From Thiodiazotropha sp040506775 (GTDB lineage: Bacteria; Pseudomonadota; Gammaproteobacteria; Chromatiales; Chromatiaceae): a DNA stretch of 64,000 nt. How positions within the stretch are numbered: the first letter of the stretch is position 1; every line of letters starts with the position of its first letter. The notes beneath the pieces are model-generated. The model made no database searches. It worked only from the letters and a program-made list of their open reading frames with translations, and was not told the origin of the DNA. The DNA lies in contig JBEVWC010000002.1 of the NCBI GenBank assembly GCA_040506775.1, positions 372,001 through 436,000 of the forward strand, written 5' to 3'. The translations under genes and the position numbers were made by a program. Positions 50,674 to 59,706 of this stretch are shown here, in pieces.

Positions 50674-51999
50674 ATGGATAACAATATCACAACGTTAACA
50701 ACAGATATCCTGTCTGCAATTACAGATATTGATCCACTACAAAAAAAAGGAAAGGTAGTTGAAGCGTACGGTACTACCATAAAAGTAACAGGAATTGCAG
50801 CAAGAATTGGTCAACAGTGCTTGATTACAGACAAGTATTGTACTCATCAAGTATACGCTGATGTTGTTGGTATTACCGATGATAAAGCTATTTTACTCCC
50901 TCTGAACCATATTGGAGGTATAGCTCAAGATTCAGAAGTAATCGTAATTAAAGAGACAACCACTATATCCTTTTCCAAGAAGATGATTGGTAAGGTACTG
51001 GATGGCCTGGGAAATCCAATAAATGGAGCATTAACTGATAATAATCATAAGGAAATACCGATATATTGCGATGCTCCTAATCCTCTCAAACGTACACCCA
51101 TCACACAGCCTTTACGGACAGGTATTAGAGCTATCGATGCTTTGCTACCACTGGGTGTAGGTCAAAGAACAGGTATTTTCGCACCCGCTGGAGCTGGAAA
51201 GTCAACGCTGCTATCAATGCTGGCACGGCATACCAGATCAGACATAATTATAATTGCTTTAATTGGCGAGAGGGGTCGAGAAGTCAGAGAATTCATCGAG
51301 CATACATTAACAAAAGAAAGTCTCAGTCGTTCAATTCTTATTGTCTCAACATCTGATCGTCCTGCCATGGAGCGCTTACGTGCTGCATACACTGCAACAG
51401 CCATTGCTGAGAACTTCAGATCACAAGGATACAATGTACTTTTTTTGATGGATTCTGTGACCAGGTTCGCTCGAGCTCTTAGAGAAATAGGTTTGTCAAT
51501 TGGTGAACCACCTGTGCGGCGTGGGTATCCGCCATCTGTGTTTGCTGAATTACCGAAACTATTTGAGAGAACCGGTAACGATGATCATGGAAGTATAAGT
51601 GCTTTTTATACGGTACTTATGGAAGACGAGCAAACTACAGATCCTATTGCTGAAGAAGTTAGATCCTTGCTAGATGGGCATATAGTATTAACAAGAAAAT
51701 TGGCTGAAGAAAATCACTATCCTGCAATTGATGTATTAAAAAGCACAAGTAGAATACAGAATTTAATAACAGATACAGAACATCAGGAATTGATCAAGAA
51801 ATTTAAATCCATGCTTTCTAAATACTATGAAATAGAATTTTTAATTCATGTTGGGGAGTATGAAGAGGGTAGTGACTCAGTAGCAGACGAAGCAATTAGA
51901 AAGTATCAGAAAATGAAGGACTATTTAAGACAAAATCTAAACACAAAATATGAATTCGCACAACTTTACAGCCTATTCGAAGATATAGTAAATGGATAA
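50674..51999 (+). CDS. sctN: T3SS ATPase SctN
   Basis: SctN energises substrate unfolding and chaperone release. The 441-residue F1-beta-like ATPase has Walker A APAGAGKST, Walker B VLFLMDSVTRFARALREIG and the GEPPVRRGYPPSVF loop. The N-terminal 90 residues form the beta-barrel. Length is typical. It overlaps sctO by 8 bases. The gene is AT-rich at third codon positions, as are its neighbours. Confidence 0.98.
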   Translation: MDNNITTLTTDILSAITDIDPLQKKGKVVEAYGTTIKVTGIAARIGQQCLITDKYCTHQVYADVVGITDDKAILLPLNHIGGIAQDSEVIVIKETTTISFSKKMIGKVLDGLGNPINGALTDNNHKEIPIYCDAPNPLKRTPITQPLRTGIRAIDALLPLGVGQRTGIFAPAGAGKSTLLSMLARHTRSDIIIIALIGERGREVREFIEHTLTKESLSRSILIVSTSDRPAMERLRAAYTATAIAENFRSQGYNVLFLMDSVTRFARALREIGLSIGEPPVRRGYPPSVFAELPKLFERTGNDDHGSISAFYTVLMEDEQTTDPIAEEVRSLLDGHIVLTRKLAEENHYPAIDVLKSTSRIQNLITDTEHQELIKKFKSMLSKYYEIEFLIHVGEYEEGSDSVADEAIRKYQKMKDYLRQNLNTKYEFAQLYSLFEDIVNG

Positions 52000-52432
52000 T
52001 TATAACACTAAAAGTAAGCACTTATTGGAGTTATCCAGATTGCAAAAGGTAAGACTTAGAAAATATCAAAAACAGATGTTAAAAGAACGCACTGATTATC
52101 TCGAAAGTGAAAATAAACTGGAGTTAAGGCTAAGTCAAATAAATTCCATAGGTGATGAAAAAGATAATCTCAGGGAATTACAGAACCAGTTCTTCTATGC
52201 CACATCACCACTCAATATGGATAAAATAAAAATCAGAAAATACTGGTTACAATATGATATGGAAATGCATGAGTATTATAAAAATATAGAAGAGGAAGAA
52301 AAATCAAATAATCATATCAAATACATCAGTTCAAAAAATAAGTGGATCAGGGAAAATCAAAAGACAGAAATAATTGATAATCTATTGAGAGAAGCAGTAT
52401 TGCTCAATTCGGAATCATCTGAAGAGACATAG
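51992..52432 (+). CDS. sctO: T3SS stalk protein SctO
   Basis: The 146-residue product is nearly entirely charged coiled coil, like SctO/FliJ, the central stalk that couples SctN to the SctV gate. No fold outside the coil is visible. The call rests on size, coiled-coil character and position after sctN, since this family has little sequence conservation. It overlaps sctN by 8 bases. Confidence 0.82.
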   Translation: MDNYNTKSKHLLELSRLQKVRLRKYQKQMLKERTDYLESENKLELRLSQINSIGDEKDNLRELQNQFFYATSPLNMDKIKIRKYWLQYDMEMHEYYKNIEEEEKSNNHIKYISSKNKWIRENQKTEIIDNLLREAVLLNSESSEET

Positions 52433-52435
52433 TTC

Positions 52436-53077
52436 ATGAAGATTCAATCATCAAATACCGTAAAGATAATGAACCTGATTCATTCGAATAGTAGTGATGC
52501 AACAACACCTAAACATGATAAGAAATCAGATAATTTTCAGAAAATCATAGATAGAATTAAAAAAACGGATAGCAAACCACATAATCACGACAGTCTTGAA
52601 TCGAATATGTCTGATCGGCATGATTACAATGATTGTCAGTCAGGGATCTGCAATGACTATTTAGATGAAGAGTATGCAAGAGACGATTTGTTAACTGATG
52701 TAGCTATTTTTCCAGTATATGTTAGTAATAGAGAACAAGTATGTTTGTTATCTACTAATACTCCATATCAGTGTCATGATATAGATAGTATTGATCAACT
52801 CTACACGCAGATCCTAAATACTCATCTCAATGATAATATTCTTAGTAATGAAACCTGGAAGTTTTCGTATATGGAAACTTCCATTTTGCGATATGTAATA
52901 ACTATACAAAAATTAGATAAAAACACTATCAATATACAATTCAATTCGAACGGTGTGATCAGTGTTCAAACGCAGCATTCAATACAACAGTTAAGAACGA
53001 AATTATTGAGTAAGATATCAAAAGTGCAAATAGAGTATTTAGTAGAAGATAACATCGTAAGTGAAATTATAAAATAA
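52436..53077 (+). CDS. Candidate T3SS needle-length regulator SctP
   Basis: The 213-residue product is polar, with Asn-, Asp- and Ser-rich stretches in its first half, and a C-terminal region (SILRYVITIQKLDKNTINIQFNSNG) resembling the FliK/SctP-type globular tail. Gene order after sctO favours SctP, which measures needle length and acts on SctU. The family is poorly conserved. There is no signal peptide or membrane segment. Confidence 0.58.
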   Translation: MKIQSSNTVKIMNLIHSNSSDATTPKHDKKSDNFQKIIDRIKKTDSKPHNHDSLESNMSDRHDYNDCQSGICNDYLDEEYARDDLLTDVAIFPVYVSNREQVCLLSTNTPYQCHDIDSIDQLYTQILNTHLNDNILSNETWKFSYMETSILRYVITIQKLDKNTINIQFNSNGVISVQTQHSIQQLRTKLLSKISKVQIEYLVEDNIVSEIIK

Positions 53078-53094
53078 GCAATAAAAGTACTCTT

Positions 53095-53904
53095 ATGGAT
53101 ACAATCACAAATCAATATGCATACTACGATGCACAGATATTGCTTTCAAATAGAATAGATGAAAAACAGGCGCTGTACTCGATACCTCACAATTTGCGCA
53201 ACGGTAATCATACGCAAAGTAAAACAGAAACACAGATTCCGGGTAGTGCATTCGTCTCAAATATTGTTTCGCCAAGCTGCAACGTGGTCGATTTGAATTT
53301 GATCTTGCGCCATATTGATTCAATTGTGATTAAACATATAAACCTGAGTATTCCACCTGCCAATGCAGAGAGTGGGAATAACCAGATCTACAACAAATTG
53401 ACTAATGACTATGAGCAAAATACATCAAGTATCCCAGTGGATAATGGCCAAGATAATAATGGCATACGGATTCTGATATCTATTCATGAGTATATCCAGT
53501 CTAACGAACTGGTTAATCAATACAAACTGTATTGCGTGCACAATCATAATTGCACTACAAGTAATATAATTGAATATCTGGTGATGCTTGTTCCATACGA
53601 TCAAGGTGTGCCAAGTCCGGGAATGGCGTGTTACTTCAGTCTCAGTTCAACAGGGGCAATTCGTAAATCTCATCTATCAATTGAATCTACGCGGTCTGGC
53701 TATTTATATAATAATGATTGGGTGTATATTTCGAAGGTATCAGTTATCGGATCTTTATTGAATGCGGTGACACTATCAACATATAGAAATGACATACTAG
53801 ATGGCTATTGCCTGTATTCCTCATCTGATTTAAACCGCGAATTAAATGATGAGTATATATACATAGATGGATTTAATGATATTTGGTATACGAACAATGC
53901 CTGA
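53095..53904 (+). CDS. Unknown protein within the T3SS operon, 269 aa
   Basis: The product is soluble, rich in Asn, Ser, Tyr and Ile, with no signal peptide, membrane segment or recognised motif. Paired Cys residues lie near 143-150 (YCVHNHNC). It sits between the sctP candidate and the histidine kinase gene, which overlaps its end by 8 bases. A substrate, chaperone or second SctP/SctQ-related part are possible. I do not recognise it. Confidence 0.65.
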   Translation: MDTITNQYAYYDAQILLSNRIDEKQALYSIPHNLRNGNHTQSKTETQIPGSAFVSNIVSPSCNVVDLNLILRHIDSIVIKHINLSIPPANAESGNNQIYNKLTNDYEQNTSSIPVDNGQDNNGIRILISIHEYIQSNELVNQYKLYCVHNHNCTTSNIIEYLVMLVPYDQGVPSPGMACYFSLSSTGAIRKSHLSIESTRSGYLYNNDWVYISKVSVIGSLLNAVTLSTYRNDILDGYCLYSSSDLNRELNDEYIYIDGFNDIWYTNNA

Positions 53905-54970
53905 ATACATATTTAATCCTGGGGGTATCATCGAGGCATATGTAAGGAAGAGTTGCAATCTATTAATTTTCGATACCATTAACGAGCAAATTGTCTGGTG
54001 CACAAACAGCGATACTATCGACAATGACTTTAATGACAATGAAGGGAATTTTCAACAGTTACTGACTGGTCTCAAAATTGGTAAAGATAACAGGGATAAT
54101 TTCCGTGAATATTTATTGAAATATTTAAACAATGAGTCCAAAGAATCCAGCTTCATTGACACGACTAATGTTATCCATCTTGAGTTGATTAATCAAAGGT
54201 ATCTATTCTTTCGAACAGAGTCTACACAGTCAAAAGATTTGGCTTATTCAAGATATTTACATGACAGAGAAAACTTACTTTTCACCTCACGTAGTATTAG
54301 TGTAAGTGAGATGGCATCAACATTGGCGCATGAAATCAATCAACCTATAGGTACAATCACAAATCTGTTAAATGGCATCAAATCTCGGATTATTCTCAGT
54401 AGTGAAAACAACAAGGAAATATTGGGTGCCTTACAGCAGGCGGTTGATCAGTCGATGTTTGTATCAAATATAATTTCACGAGTTAGAGACTATACGCAGT
54501 CAAGACAACCAAAAAAGGATCTTGTCAACATAAACCTCCTACTATCTAAATGTGTATCGTTAATGGACTGGGAAATAAAAAATACACAGGTAGAAATCAC
54601 TACTTTATTTTCGCTAAGTGATATTTCGGTACTGGGTGATGAATTGATGTTGCAACAAGTCATTATAAATCTGATCAGAAACGGTATTGATGCCACTTGT
54701 GGAACCCCATCAAAGGTCAATACCATCACTGTAACCTCAAGTATTGTCGATAATTATGTAAGAATTTCCATTAAAGATAGTGGTAAAGGAATGAATGATG
54801 AGGAAGCTCAATCATTGTTCATACCCTTTGCGTCCAACAAATTAAATGGTATGGGTATAGGTTTGAATATTTGCCGTACCTTTATAGAGTTGCATATGGG
54901 TAAGTTATGGCTTACGCGAAATGAAGGTAGTGGCTGCACCTCTCATATCATGCTCCCAATTTCAACCTGA
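53897..54970 (+). CDS. Soluble sensor histidine kinase within T3SS operon
   Basis: The 357-residue kinase has a PAS-like N-terminal region without membrane segments, an H-box with His145 (TLAHEINQPIG), N-box (NLIRNGIDA), G1 (DSGKGM) and G2 (GMGIGLNICR). The HEINQP H-box is of the FixL/DctB/TodS type. The FixJ-type partner lies 12 bases downstream. ATG 53897 overlaps the upstream stop; a start at 53867 adds ten residues. A lack of membrane segments means it senses a cytoplasmic signal. Confidence 0.9.
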   Translation: MPEYIFNPGGIIEAYVRKSCNLLIFDTINEQIVWCTNSDTIDNDFNDNEGNFQQLLTGLKIGKDNRDNFREYLLKYLNNESKESSFIDTTNVIHLELINQRYLFFRTESTQSKDLAYSRYLHDRENLLFTSRSISVSEMASTLAHEINQPIGTITNLLNGIKSRIILSSENNKEILGALQQAVDQSMFVSNIISRVRDYTQSRQPKKDLVNINLLLSKCVSLMDWEIKNTQVEITTLFSLSDISVLGDELMLQQVIINLIRNGIDATCGTPSKVNTITVTSSIVDNYVRISIKDSGKGMNDEEAQSLFIPFASNKLNGMGIGLNICRTFIELHMGKLWLTRNEGSGCTSHIMLPIST

Positions 54971-54982
54971 TAGGTTAATGTA

Positions 54983-55624
54983 ATGAATGGAACTCGCATA
55001 TATATCATTGATGATAACAACGATTTCAGAACCTCAACCTCATGGTTGCTCGAGGGAAGTGGATATGAGGTTATTTCTTTTGACAACCCAATATCAGCAT
55101 TAAACATCATATCAAATGACAGGGAGATATCCGATGCTTGTTGCTTATTGGATGTGCGAATGCCTGTAATGAGTGGTTTGGAATTCCATGATAAGTTGCT
55201 TCAAAATAGTATTTATATACCGGTTATCTATATGACGGGTCATGGAGATATCCCATTGGCTGTTGAAGCCATGTCAAAAGGTGCAATTACATTGCTCGAA
55301 AAGCCAATAGACATCGATAAACTAAATAATGCACTCTTATCAGCAGCATCTCATAACAAACCATATATTGAGAAAAAGTACAAACAAGAGAATGATATAG
55401 ACGAGGAATATATTTCGAGACTAACTTCACTTACAGAGAGAGAAAAGGAGGTCTTGGAGGAAATTGTATCTGGTAAGATGAATAAAGCTATAGCAGTAGA
55501 TCTTGGAATTAGTGTTAAAACAGTTGAATTGCACCGATCGCGTGTCATGTCAAAAATGGTTGCTAAAACACCCGCAGATCTAGTCAAAATGTTTATAACC
55601 AAATCTGTTGGTAAAAACACATAA
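54983..55624 (+). CDS. FixJ-family response regulator within T3SS operon
   Basis: The 213-residue product has a receiver domain with acidic D10/D11, phospho-acceptor D57 (LLDVRMP), YMTGHGD and LLEKPID, then a LuxR-type helix-turn-helix (LTEREKEVLEEIVSGKMNKAIA). It is likely activated by the adjacent kinase and may regulate the T3SS operon. FixJ-type pairs elsewhere control oxygen or symbiosis genes, so a link with host or oxygen signals is an inference. Confidence 0.92.
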   Translation: MNGTRIYIIDDNNDFRTSTSWLLEGSGYEVISFDNPISALNIISNDREISDACCLLDVRMPVMSGLEFHDKLLQNSIYIPVIYMTGHGDIPLAVEAMSKGAITLLEKPIDIDKLNNALLSAASHNKPYIEKKYKQENDIDEEYISRLTSLTEREKEVLEEIVSGKMNKAIAVDLGISVKTVELHRSRVMSKMVAKTPADLVKMFITKSVGKNT

Positions 55625-55628
55625 CATT

Positions 55629-56459
55629 ATGATTACTAATCAAGCTGCGATAAATAACTCAGATGATGATCTGACTATAGGATTTCAATTCAATACACCA
55701 TATGGATTATTTTTACTGACTTTACCGACCCATTCTTTTGAATATTCTGAATTACCTAGTACTGCGGAATACATAAAAAGTCTCAGTATTTACGAAGCAA
55801 CACTTCAGGATATCGAAGACTGGTTGTCGTTGGGAATACATGTCATCCCTGTAAATAACGCAGGCCATCCGGGATCTGGTTACATACAGTTACGGTTTGT
55901 TGATCGTAGAACAAAGGATGTAATTAGCTTATATATACCAGAAATCAGTATCCAGAAAATACCCCCTCCCGATCGTAATATAAACGAAAAATATGTAGTA
56001 CATACTGAACACTTACGTACCAATATAAAACTTTCATCATTAGAACTTTCAGATGAAGACATCCAACATCTAACCGTGGGTAGTATTTTGCTCTTGACTG
56101 AATCATTTTTAGATAGTTGGCATATCGAAATATCGACAACAATTGCGCTTATTGAAAAAGTACACTCTGGGATATTGGATAAATCACTTCAGTCGTTGTC
56201 ATTTGGACAAGAGAAGAGAAGTACTGGTGAGGTGATCAAATTAAACCAACACAATTCAGTACATGCCACTATCGATAACATATCCCTACCCATAGCTTGC
56301 CATCTTGGATGGGGTGAGGGGGTTGCTGAGTGCGCAATCAATTCCCAGATCATTGATAGTGTAATTACCATAACGCTTGGAAAGTCTCCAGTAGCGCGCG
56401 GGAATATGGTTAAGATATCTGACGGATACGGAATCTACATAAACAGTCAGGATCATTAG
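55629..56459 (+). CDS. sctQ: T3SS cytoplasmic sorting-platform protein SctQ (divergent)
   Basis: The 276-residue product sits in the SctQ position, directly before sctR. Two SpoA-like parts can be traced: one near residues 135-155 (LSDEDIQHLTVGSILLL) and one at the C-terminus (LGKSPVARGNMVKISDGYGIYI). The match is weak, so this is a divergent SctQ. The ATG at 55629 is chosen; a start at 55608 would overlap the regulator gene. No internal start giving a separate SctQ C-terminal product is obvious. Confidence 0.65.
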   Translation: MITNQAAINNSDDDLTIGFQFNTPYGLFLLTLPTHSFEYSELPSTAEYIKSLSIYEATLQDIEDWLSLGIHVIPVNNAGHPGSGYIQLRFVDRRTKDVISLYIPEISIQKIPPPDRNINEKYVVHTEHLRTNIKLSSLELSDEDIQHLTVGSILLLTESFLDSWHIEISTTIALIEKVHSGILDKSLQSLSFGQEKRSTGEVIKLNQHNSVHATIDNISLPIACHLGWGEGVAECAINSQIIDSVITITLGKSPVARGNMVKISDGYGIYINSQDH

Positions 56460-56467
56460 TAGTCACC

Positions 56468-57124
56468 ATGGATCTCACTCAATTTTCGCCTTCTTCGGCG
56501 CTGATCACTGTCGTAATTCTGGGTATCGCACCGTTCATTGCGGTTATGATTACATCATTTACGAAAATCGTTGTTGTATTAAGCCTTCTGCGTAATGCGC
56601 TTGGATTGCAACAAGTACCACCAAATCTTATTACAAATGGATTAGCTTTGGTGCTATCGATTTATGTGATGTACCCAGTAGGTCTCGCAATTCATACTAA
56701 GGTTAATGGTTACGACAATCCTTTAAAAGATACCGGAACGATATTGGAAGTTGCCAGTCAATCGAAAGAGCCTATGCGTAAGTTTCTTTCAAAACATGCA
56801 AACGCACGAGAACGTGAATTTTTTATCTCGTCTGCAGGAAAAATGCTAGCAGAAAGAGAAGACGCATCTGAAATAAGCAGCGATGACTTCATCATCCTTA
56901 TTCCGGCGTTCACAATCAGCGAACTAACCTCAGCCTTTCAAATGGGATTTCTTATATTCCTGCCTTTCATCGTAATTGACCTTGTGGTGGCGAATGTATT
57001 AATGGCTATGGGTATGATGATGTTGTCACCCACAGTTATCTCATTGCCTTTCAAGCTCCTGCTATTTGTACTGGTCGATGGTTGGGCGAAACTGGCTCAT
57101 GGATTAGTTCTATCTTATTTGTGA
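56468..57124 (+). CDS. sctR: T3SS export apparatus protein SctR
   Basis: The 218-residue product is a FliP/SctR: four membrane segments, with FTKIVVVLSLLRNALGLQQVPPN and PAFTISELTSAFQMGFLIFLPF. It forms the core of the export pore with SctS and SctT. A FliO-like gene, which assists FliP assembly in flagella, occurs in the divergent operon. Its stop overlaps the sctS start by 4 bases. Confidence 0.97.
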   Translation: MDLTQFSPSSALITVVILGIAPFIAVMITSFTKIVVVLSLLRNALGLQQVPPNLITNGLALVLSIYVMYPVGLAIHTKVNGYDNPLKDTGTILEVASQSKEPMRKFLSKHANAREREFFISSAGKMLAEREDASEISSDDFIILIPAFTISELTSAFQMGFLIFLPFIVIDLVVANVLMAMGMMMLSPTVISLPFKLLLFVLVDGWAKLAHGLVLSYL

Positions 57125-57402
57125 ATCTAATTGTGTACGACACAGAGATTATAAAAATTACCCAACAGGCGCTCTGGCTGGTTCTGGTACTTGCAGGACC
57201 ACCCGTAGTAGTCGCAGCTCTTGTTGGTATATTCATAGCATTCATTCAGGCAGCCACACAATTGCAGGAACAAACGTTTCAGTATGCTGCGAAATTTTTT
57301 GCGATTATTGTGACCATATTTATCACTGCTTCGCTTGCGGGAAATACTCTCTATCATTTTACTGACCGCCTATTTTCTGATCTTGCAGTTCTCGTTAAAT
57401 AG
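57121..57402 (+). CDS. sctS: T3SS export apparatus protein SctS
   Basis: The 93-residue product is a FliQ/SctS: two membrane segments with ITQQALWLVLVLAGPPVVVAALVG and AATQLQEQTFQYAAKF. GTG 57121 is used because it overlaps the sctR stop and gives the family length; a longer frame to 57082 lies inside sctR. Confidence 0.95.
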   Translation: MNLIVYDTEIIKITQQALWLVLVLAGPPVVVAALVGIFIAFIQAATQLQEQTFQYAAKFFAIIVTIFITASLAGNTLYHFTDRLFSDLAVLVK

Positions 57403-57413
57403 GGTCGCAACTA

Positions 57414-58211
57414 GTGGATGGTTTTGAACTAATAACTTACCTTTCACAAAATGCACTGACAATAAGCCTGTCCGCTACTAGGATTGCCGTTGCATTTTTC
57501 ATCATACCTCTATTTACGTCAGAACTGATTCCTGGTCTCGTAAGAAATACAATCTATATTTCCATGGCAATTATCACATTAATCTTGCAGCCAGTTGTTG
57601 ATTTGAACACGCTTACAACCTCAGCATGGATTGTCTTATTCGTAAAAGAAGCAATTCTTGGTATAACAATTGGCGTAATGTTCGGTGTGTTTCTATGGGC
57701 CTTTGAGACGGCCGGACAAATTATCGATAACCAGATCGGTGCGTCTGTTGCACAAGTCCAGGATCCACTCACTGGCATACAAACCACATTAATTGGTTCA
57801 TTTATGGGCCGTCTTGCAAATTATATATTCATAACCTCAGGTGGTTTGCTCTTGCTTACTGGTGCCATACTGGAAAGTTACCTAATCTGGCCTATCGATA
57901 AAACCTTACCGGGTTTGATGCCTGCAGGTGTCAACGTCTTGGGCGGTGAATTCTATTATTATCTTAAGCTTACTTTGTTGATAGCTTCACCCATGATTAT
58001 TGTTATTTTGTTTGTTGACAGTATGATGGGACTAATCAACAGGTATGCTCAACAATTCAATGTGTTTTTTCTGTCAATGTCACTGAAAAGTTTAGCCTCT
58101 ATCCTGATTCTTATGCTTACCATGGTTACTATAATTCAAAGACTCATTTACGAATTAAATCAACATGCAGGACAACTACCCTCGGTACTCAAGAATCTGT
58201 ATGGGCAATAG
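57414..58211 (+). CDS. sctT: T3SS export apparatus protein SctT
   Basis: The 265-residue product is a FliR/SctT with several membrane segments, the motif QIIDNQIGASVAQVQDPLTG, and ISLSATRIAVAFFIIPLF near the start. GTG 57414 gives the usual N-terminus. It ends the rightward operon, tail to tail with an unknown minus-strand gene 10 bases away; no terminator hairpin is seen. Confidence 0.95.
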   Translation: MDGFELITYLSQNALTISLSATRIAVAFFIIPLFTSELIPGLVRNTIYISMAIITLILQPVVDLNTLTTSAWIVLFVKEAILGITIGVMFGVFLWAFETAGQIIDNQIGASVAQVQDPLTGIQTTLIGSFMGRLANYIFITSGGLLLLTGAILESYLIWPIDKTLPGLMPAGVNVLGGEFYYYLKLTLLIASPMIIVILFVDSMMGLINRYAQQFNVFFLSMSLKSLASILILMLTMVTIIQRLIYELNQHAGQLPSVLKNLYGQ

Positions 58212-58221
58212 TAAACCTGGA

Positions 58222-58878
58222 TTACTCTGTATAGAATTTATCCAATATACTTAAGCGGCTAAGGGTATCACCTTGCAGGGCATCCACGAAAGACTCCAAA
58301 ATGTTACTTGTGTCTTCCCCATTCATCCATCGTTCGACAAATATACCCATCGCATAACGTGTTTTACTGGACAGTGCACCGTCTAAGGGATCTTCAATAT
58401 CGGCTAGTAATTTCTTACAGTAAAGGTTCTTAGCATCTTCATTCGATGAAATTAGATGTAAAAGATCTGTAGAGGTATTGATAAATACTTGTATCGGTAG
58501 TGGCCCTTTTCCAGAGGGTTGTGCATACCAGGTTAGCAGGTACTCAACTGGACCCAGGCTTCTCGTTTGACCAAAATGACGCTCACCTGGAAACTTGGAC
58601 ATGCCCCATGCCGTTAAATGGCCGGACGGAAGGCGCCCGGTGAGCAGTGCCTGTACTAATGTATCCGTGATCAATGACTGAGTTGCGCCATTACCTTTAC
58701 TACCAATAAGACCCAGCAGTTTCAGAAAGGCGGGGTAGAGCGATTCACCGAGACCCAGGCATATGCTCTCCATGAGATCAACCCGCTGGTCTCTTTGTTC
58801 CAACCCATGGCAGCCATCTACCAATAACTGTGCTGCCTGGTGCCAATCAGGATGTGTTCTAAGACGGAATTCCGTCAT
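58222..58878 (-). CDS. Unknown protein beside sctT, 218 aa
   Basis: The product is soluble, mostly helical, and rich in Leu and Gly, without signal peptide or known motif. It lies convergent with sctT and shares orientation with a small downstream-flanking gene at 58901. Its base composition is less AT-rich than the sct genes. It might belong to the T3SS locus as chaperone or regulator, but no family could be recognised. Confidence 0.65.
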   Translation of the reverse strand: MTEFRLRTHPDWHQAAQLLVDGCHGLEQRDQRVDLMESICLGLGESLYPAFLKLLGLIGSKGNGATQSLITDTLVQALLTGRLPSGHLTAWGMSKFPGERHFGQTRSLGPVEYLLTWYAQPSGKGPLPIQVFINTSTDLLHLISSNEDAKNLYCKKLLADIEDPLDGALSSKTRYAMGIFVERWMNGEDTSNILESFVDALQGDTLSRLSILDKFYTE

Positions 58879-58900
58879 AAATCAAGATTGAAGCGCATCA

Positions 58901-59122
58901 TTAAACGCTTGAACTCCCCAAGCAGGACAAAATTCGCTTGCTTAGTTCAGAGACAGATGTCGAATTGGATTTGAGTGATTCTGATAGGGTAATTATGTCA
59001 TCCTTACCGGTGGCGGCCTCAGCAAACCAATCCAATTCACACGTGGATTCCTGTTGGTGCTCCGTGTTGAAACCAACCTGGGTGGCGTTCGATATATTGC
59101 TGATTTGATTGAAAAAAGACAT
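58901..59122 (-). CDS. Small Ser-rich protein beside T3SS locus, 73 aa
   Basis: This 73-residue protein is Ser- and Thr-rich with a helical centre (LDWFAEAATGKDD) and no signal peptide. The size and the WF-containing start loosely resemble the sctF candidate at 47980. The ATG at 59122 is preceded by GGGGTAATATT; a longer start at 59167 is possible. It may be a secreted substrate or pilin-like subunit, without proof. Confidence 0.5.
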   Translation of the reverse strand: MSFFNQISNISNATQVGFNTEHQQESTCELDWFAEAATGKDDIITLSESLKSNSTSVSELSKRILSCLGSSSV

Positions 59123-59706
59123 AATATTACCCCATATACACAACCCAAATACTAGCCACTCATTCATGCTCAGAAAATAGGTGATTACCCTAGTGTGGTG
59201 TCAGTTTCACTCCCCTGTACCGTCCTGTGACGCGAATGGTGGTCATAATCTCAGCCAAAATCCCTGGTACATATGCAATATTGATAGATTTTCACCTTAC
59301 CTGCGTAATAAGAGCTTTACTGAACCCGCAGTCAAGATGGCTGGACATAAATAAACCTGTGGGTAATCTCGTGGATTTTGCTGGTTCAAATGTATACAGA
59401 ACATCGATTCATGCCACTATGGCATCTCTGATGCAGTTGCATGTAATTGCAATAAATCCAGATCAGAAAGGCAACTGAGCGATATCGGGAGCTGATCACA
59501 CCGGCACGTCATTACGACGCAGCATGCTCTTCGACGGAATCCATTCAGACAACCTCCAATCTGTTCCTTGTGGGTGTCAGTCTGGATTTTCTGGTTTCGA
59601 TCTTTATGTATTTGAACGGATTCTATATGTCTTGCGTTTTATGTAATATTCAACCTTTAACGATTTCGAGATCTGGATTAATTCTCCCCAGATCAGTTGG
59701 TTGATT
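59123..59706. other. Intergenic region between T3SS locus and AAA ATPase
   Basis: These 584 bases hold no convincing gene. A plus-strand frame at 59227-59478 has no Shine-Dalgarno sequence or recognisable product. No tRNA, strong hairpin or sigma54 element was found. Confidence 0.6.

Noticed and set aside
59227..59478. Open frame of 83 codons before the AAA gene
   Set aside because: No ribosome-binding site, irregular codon use, no recognisable protein features.
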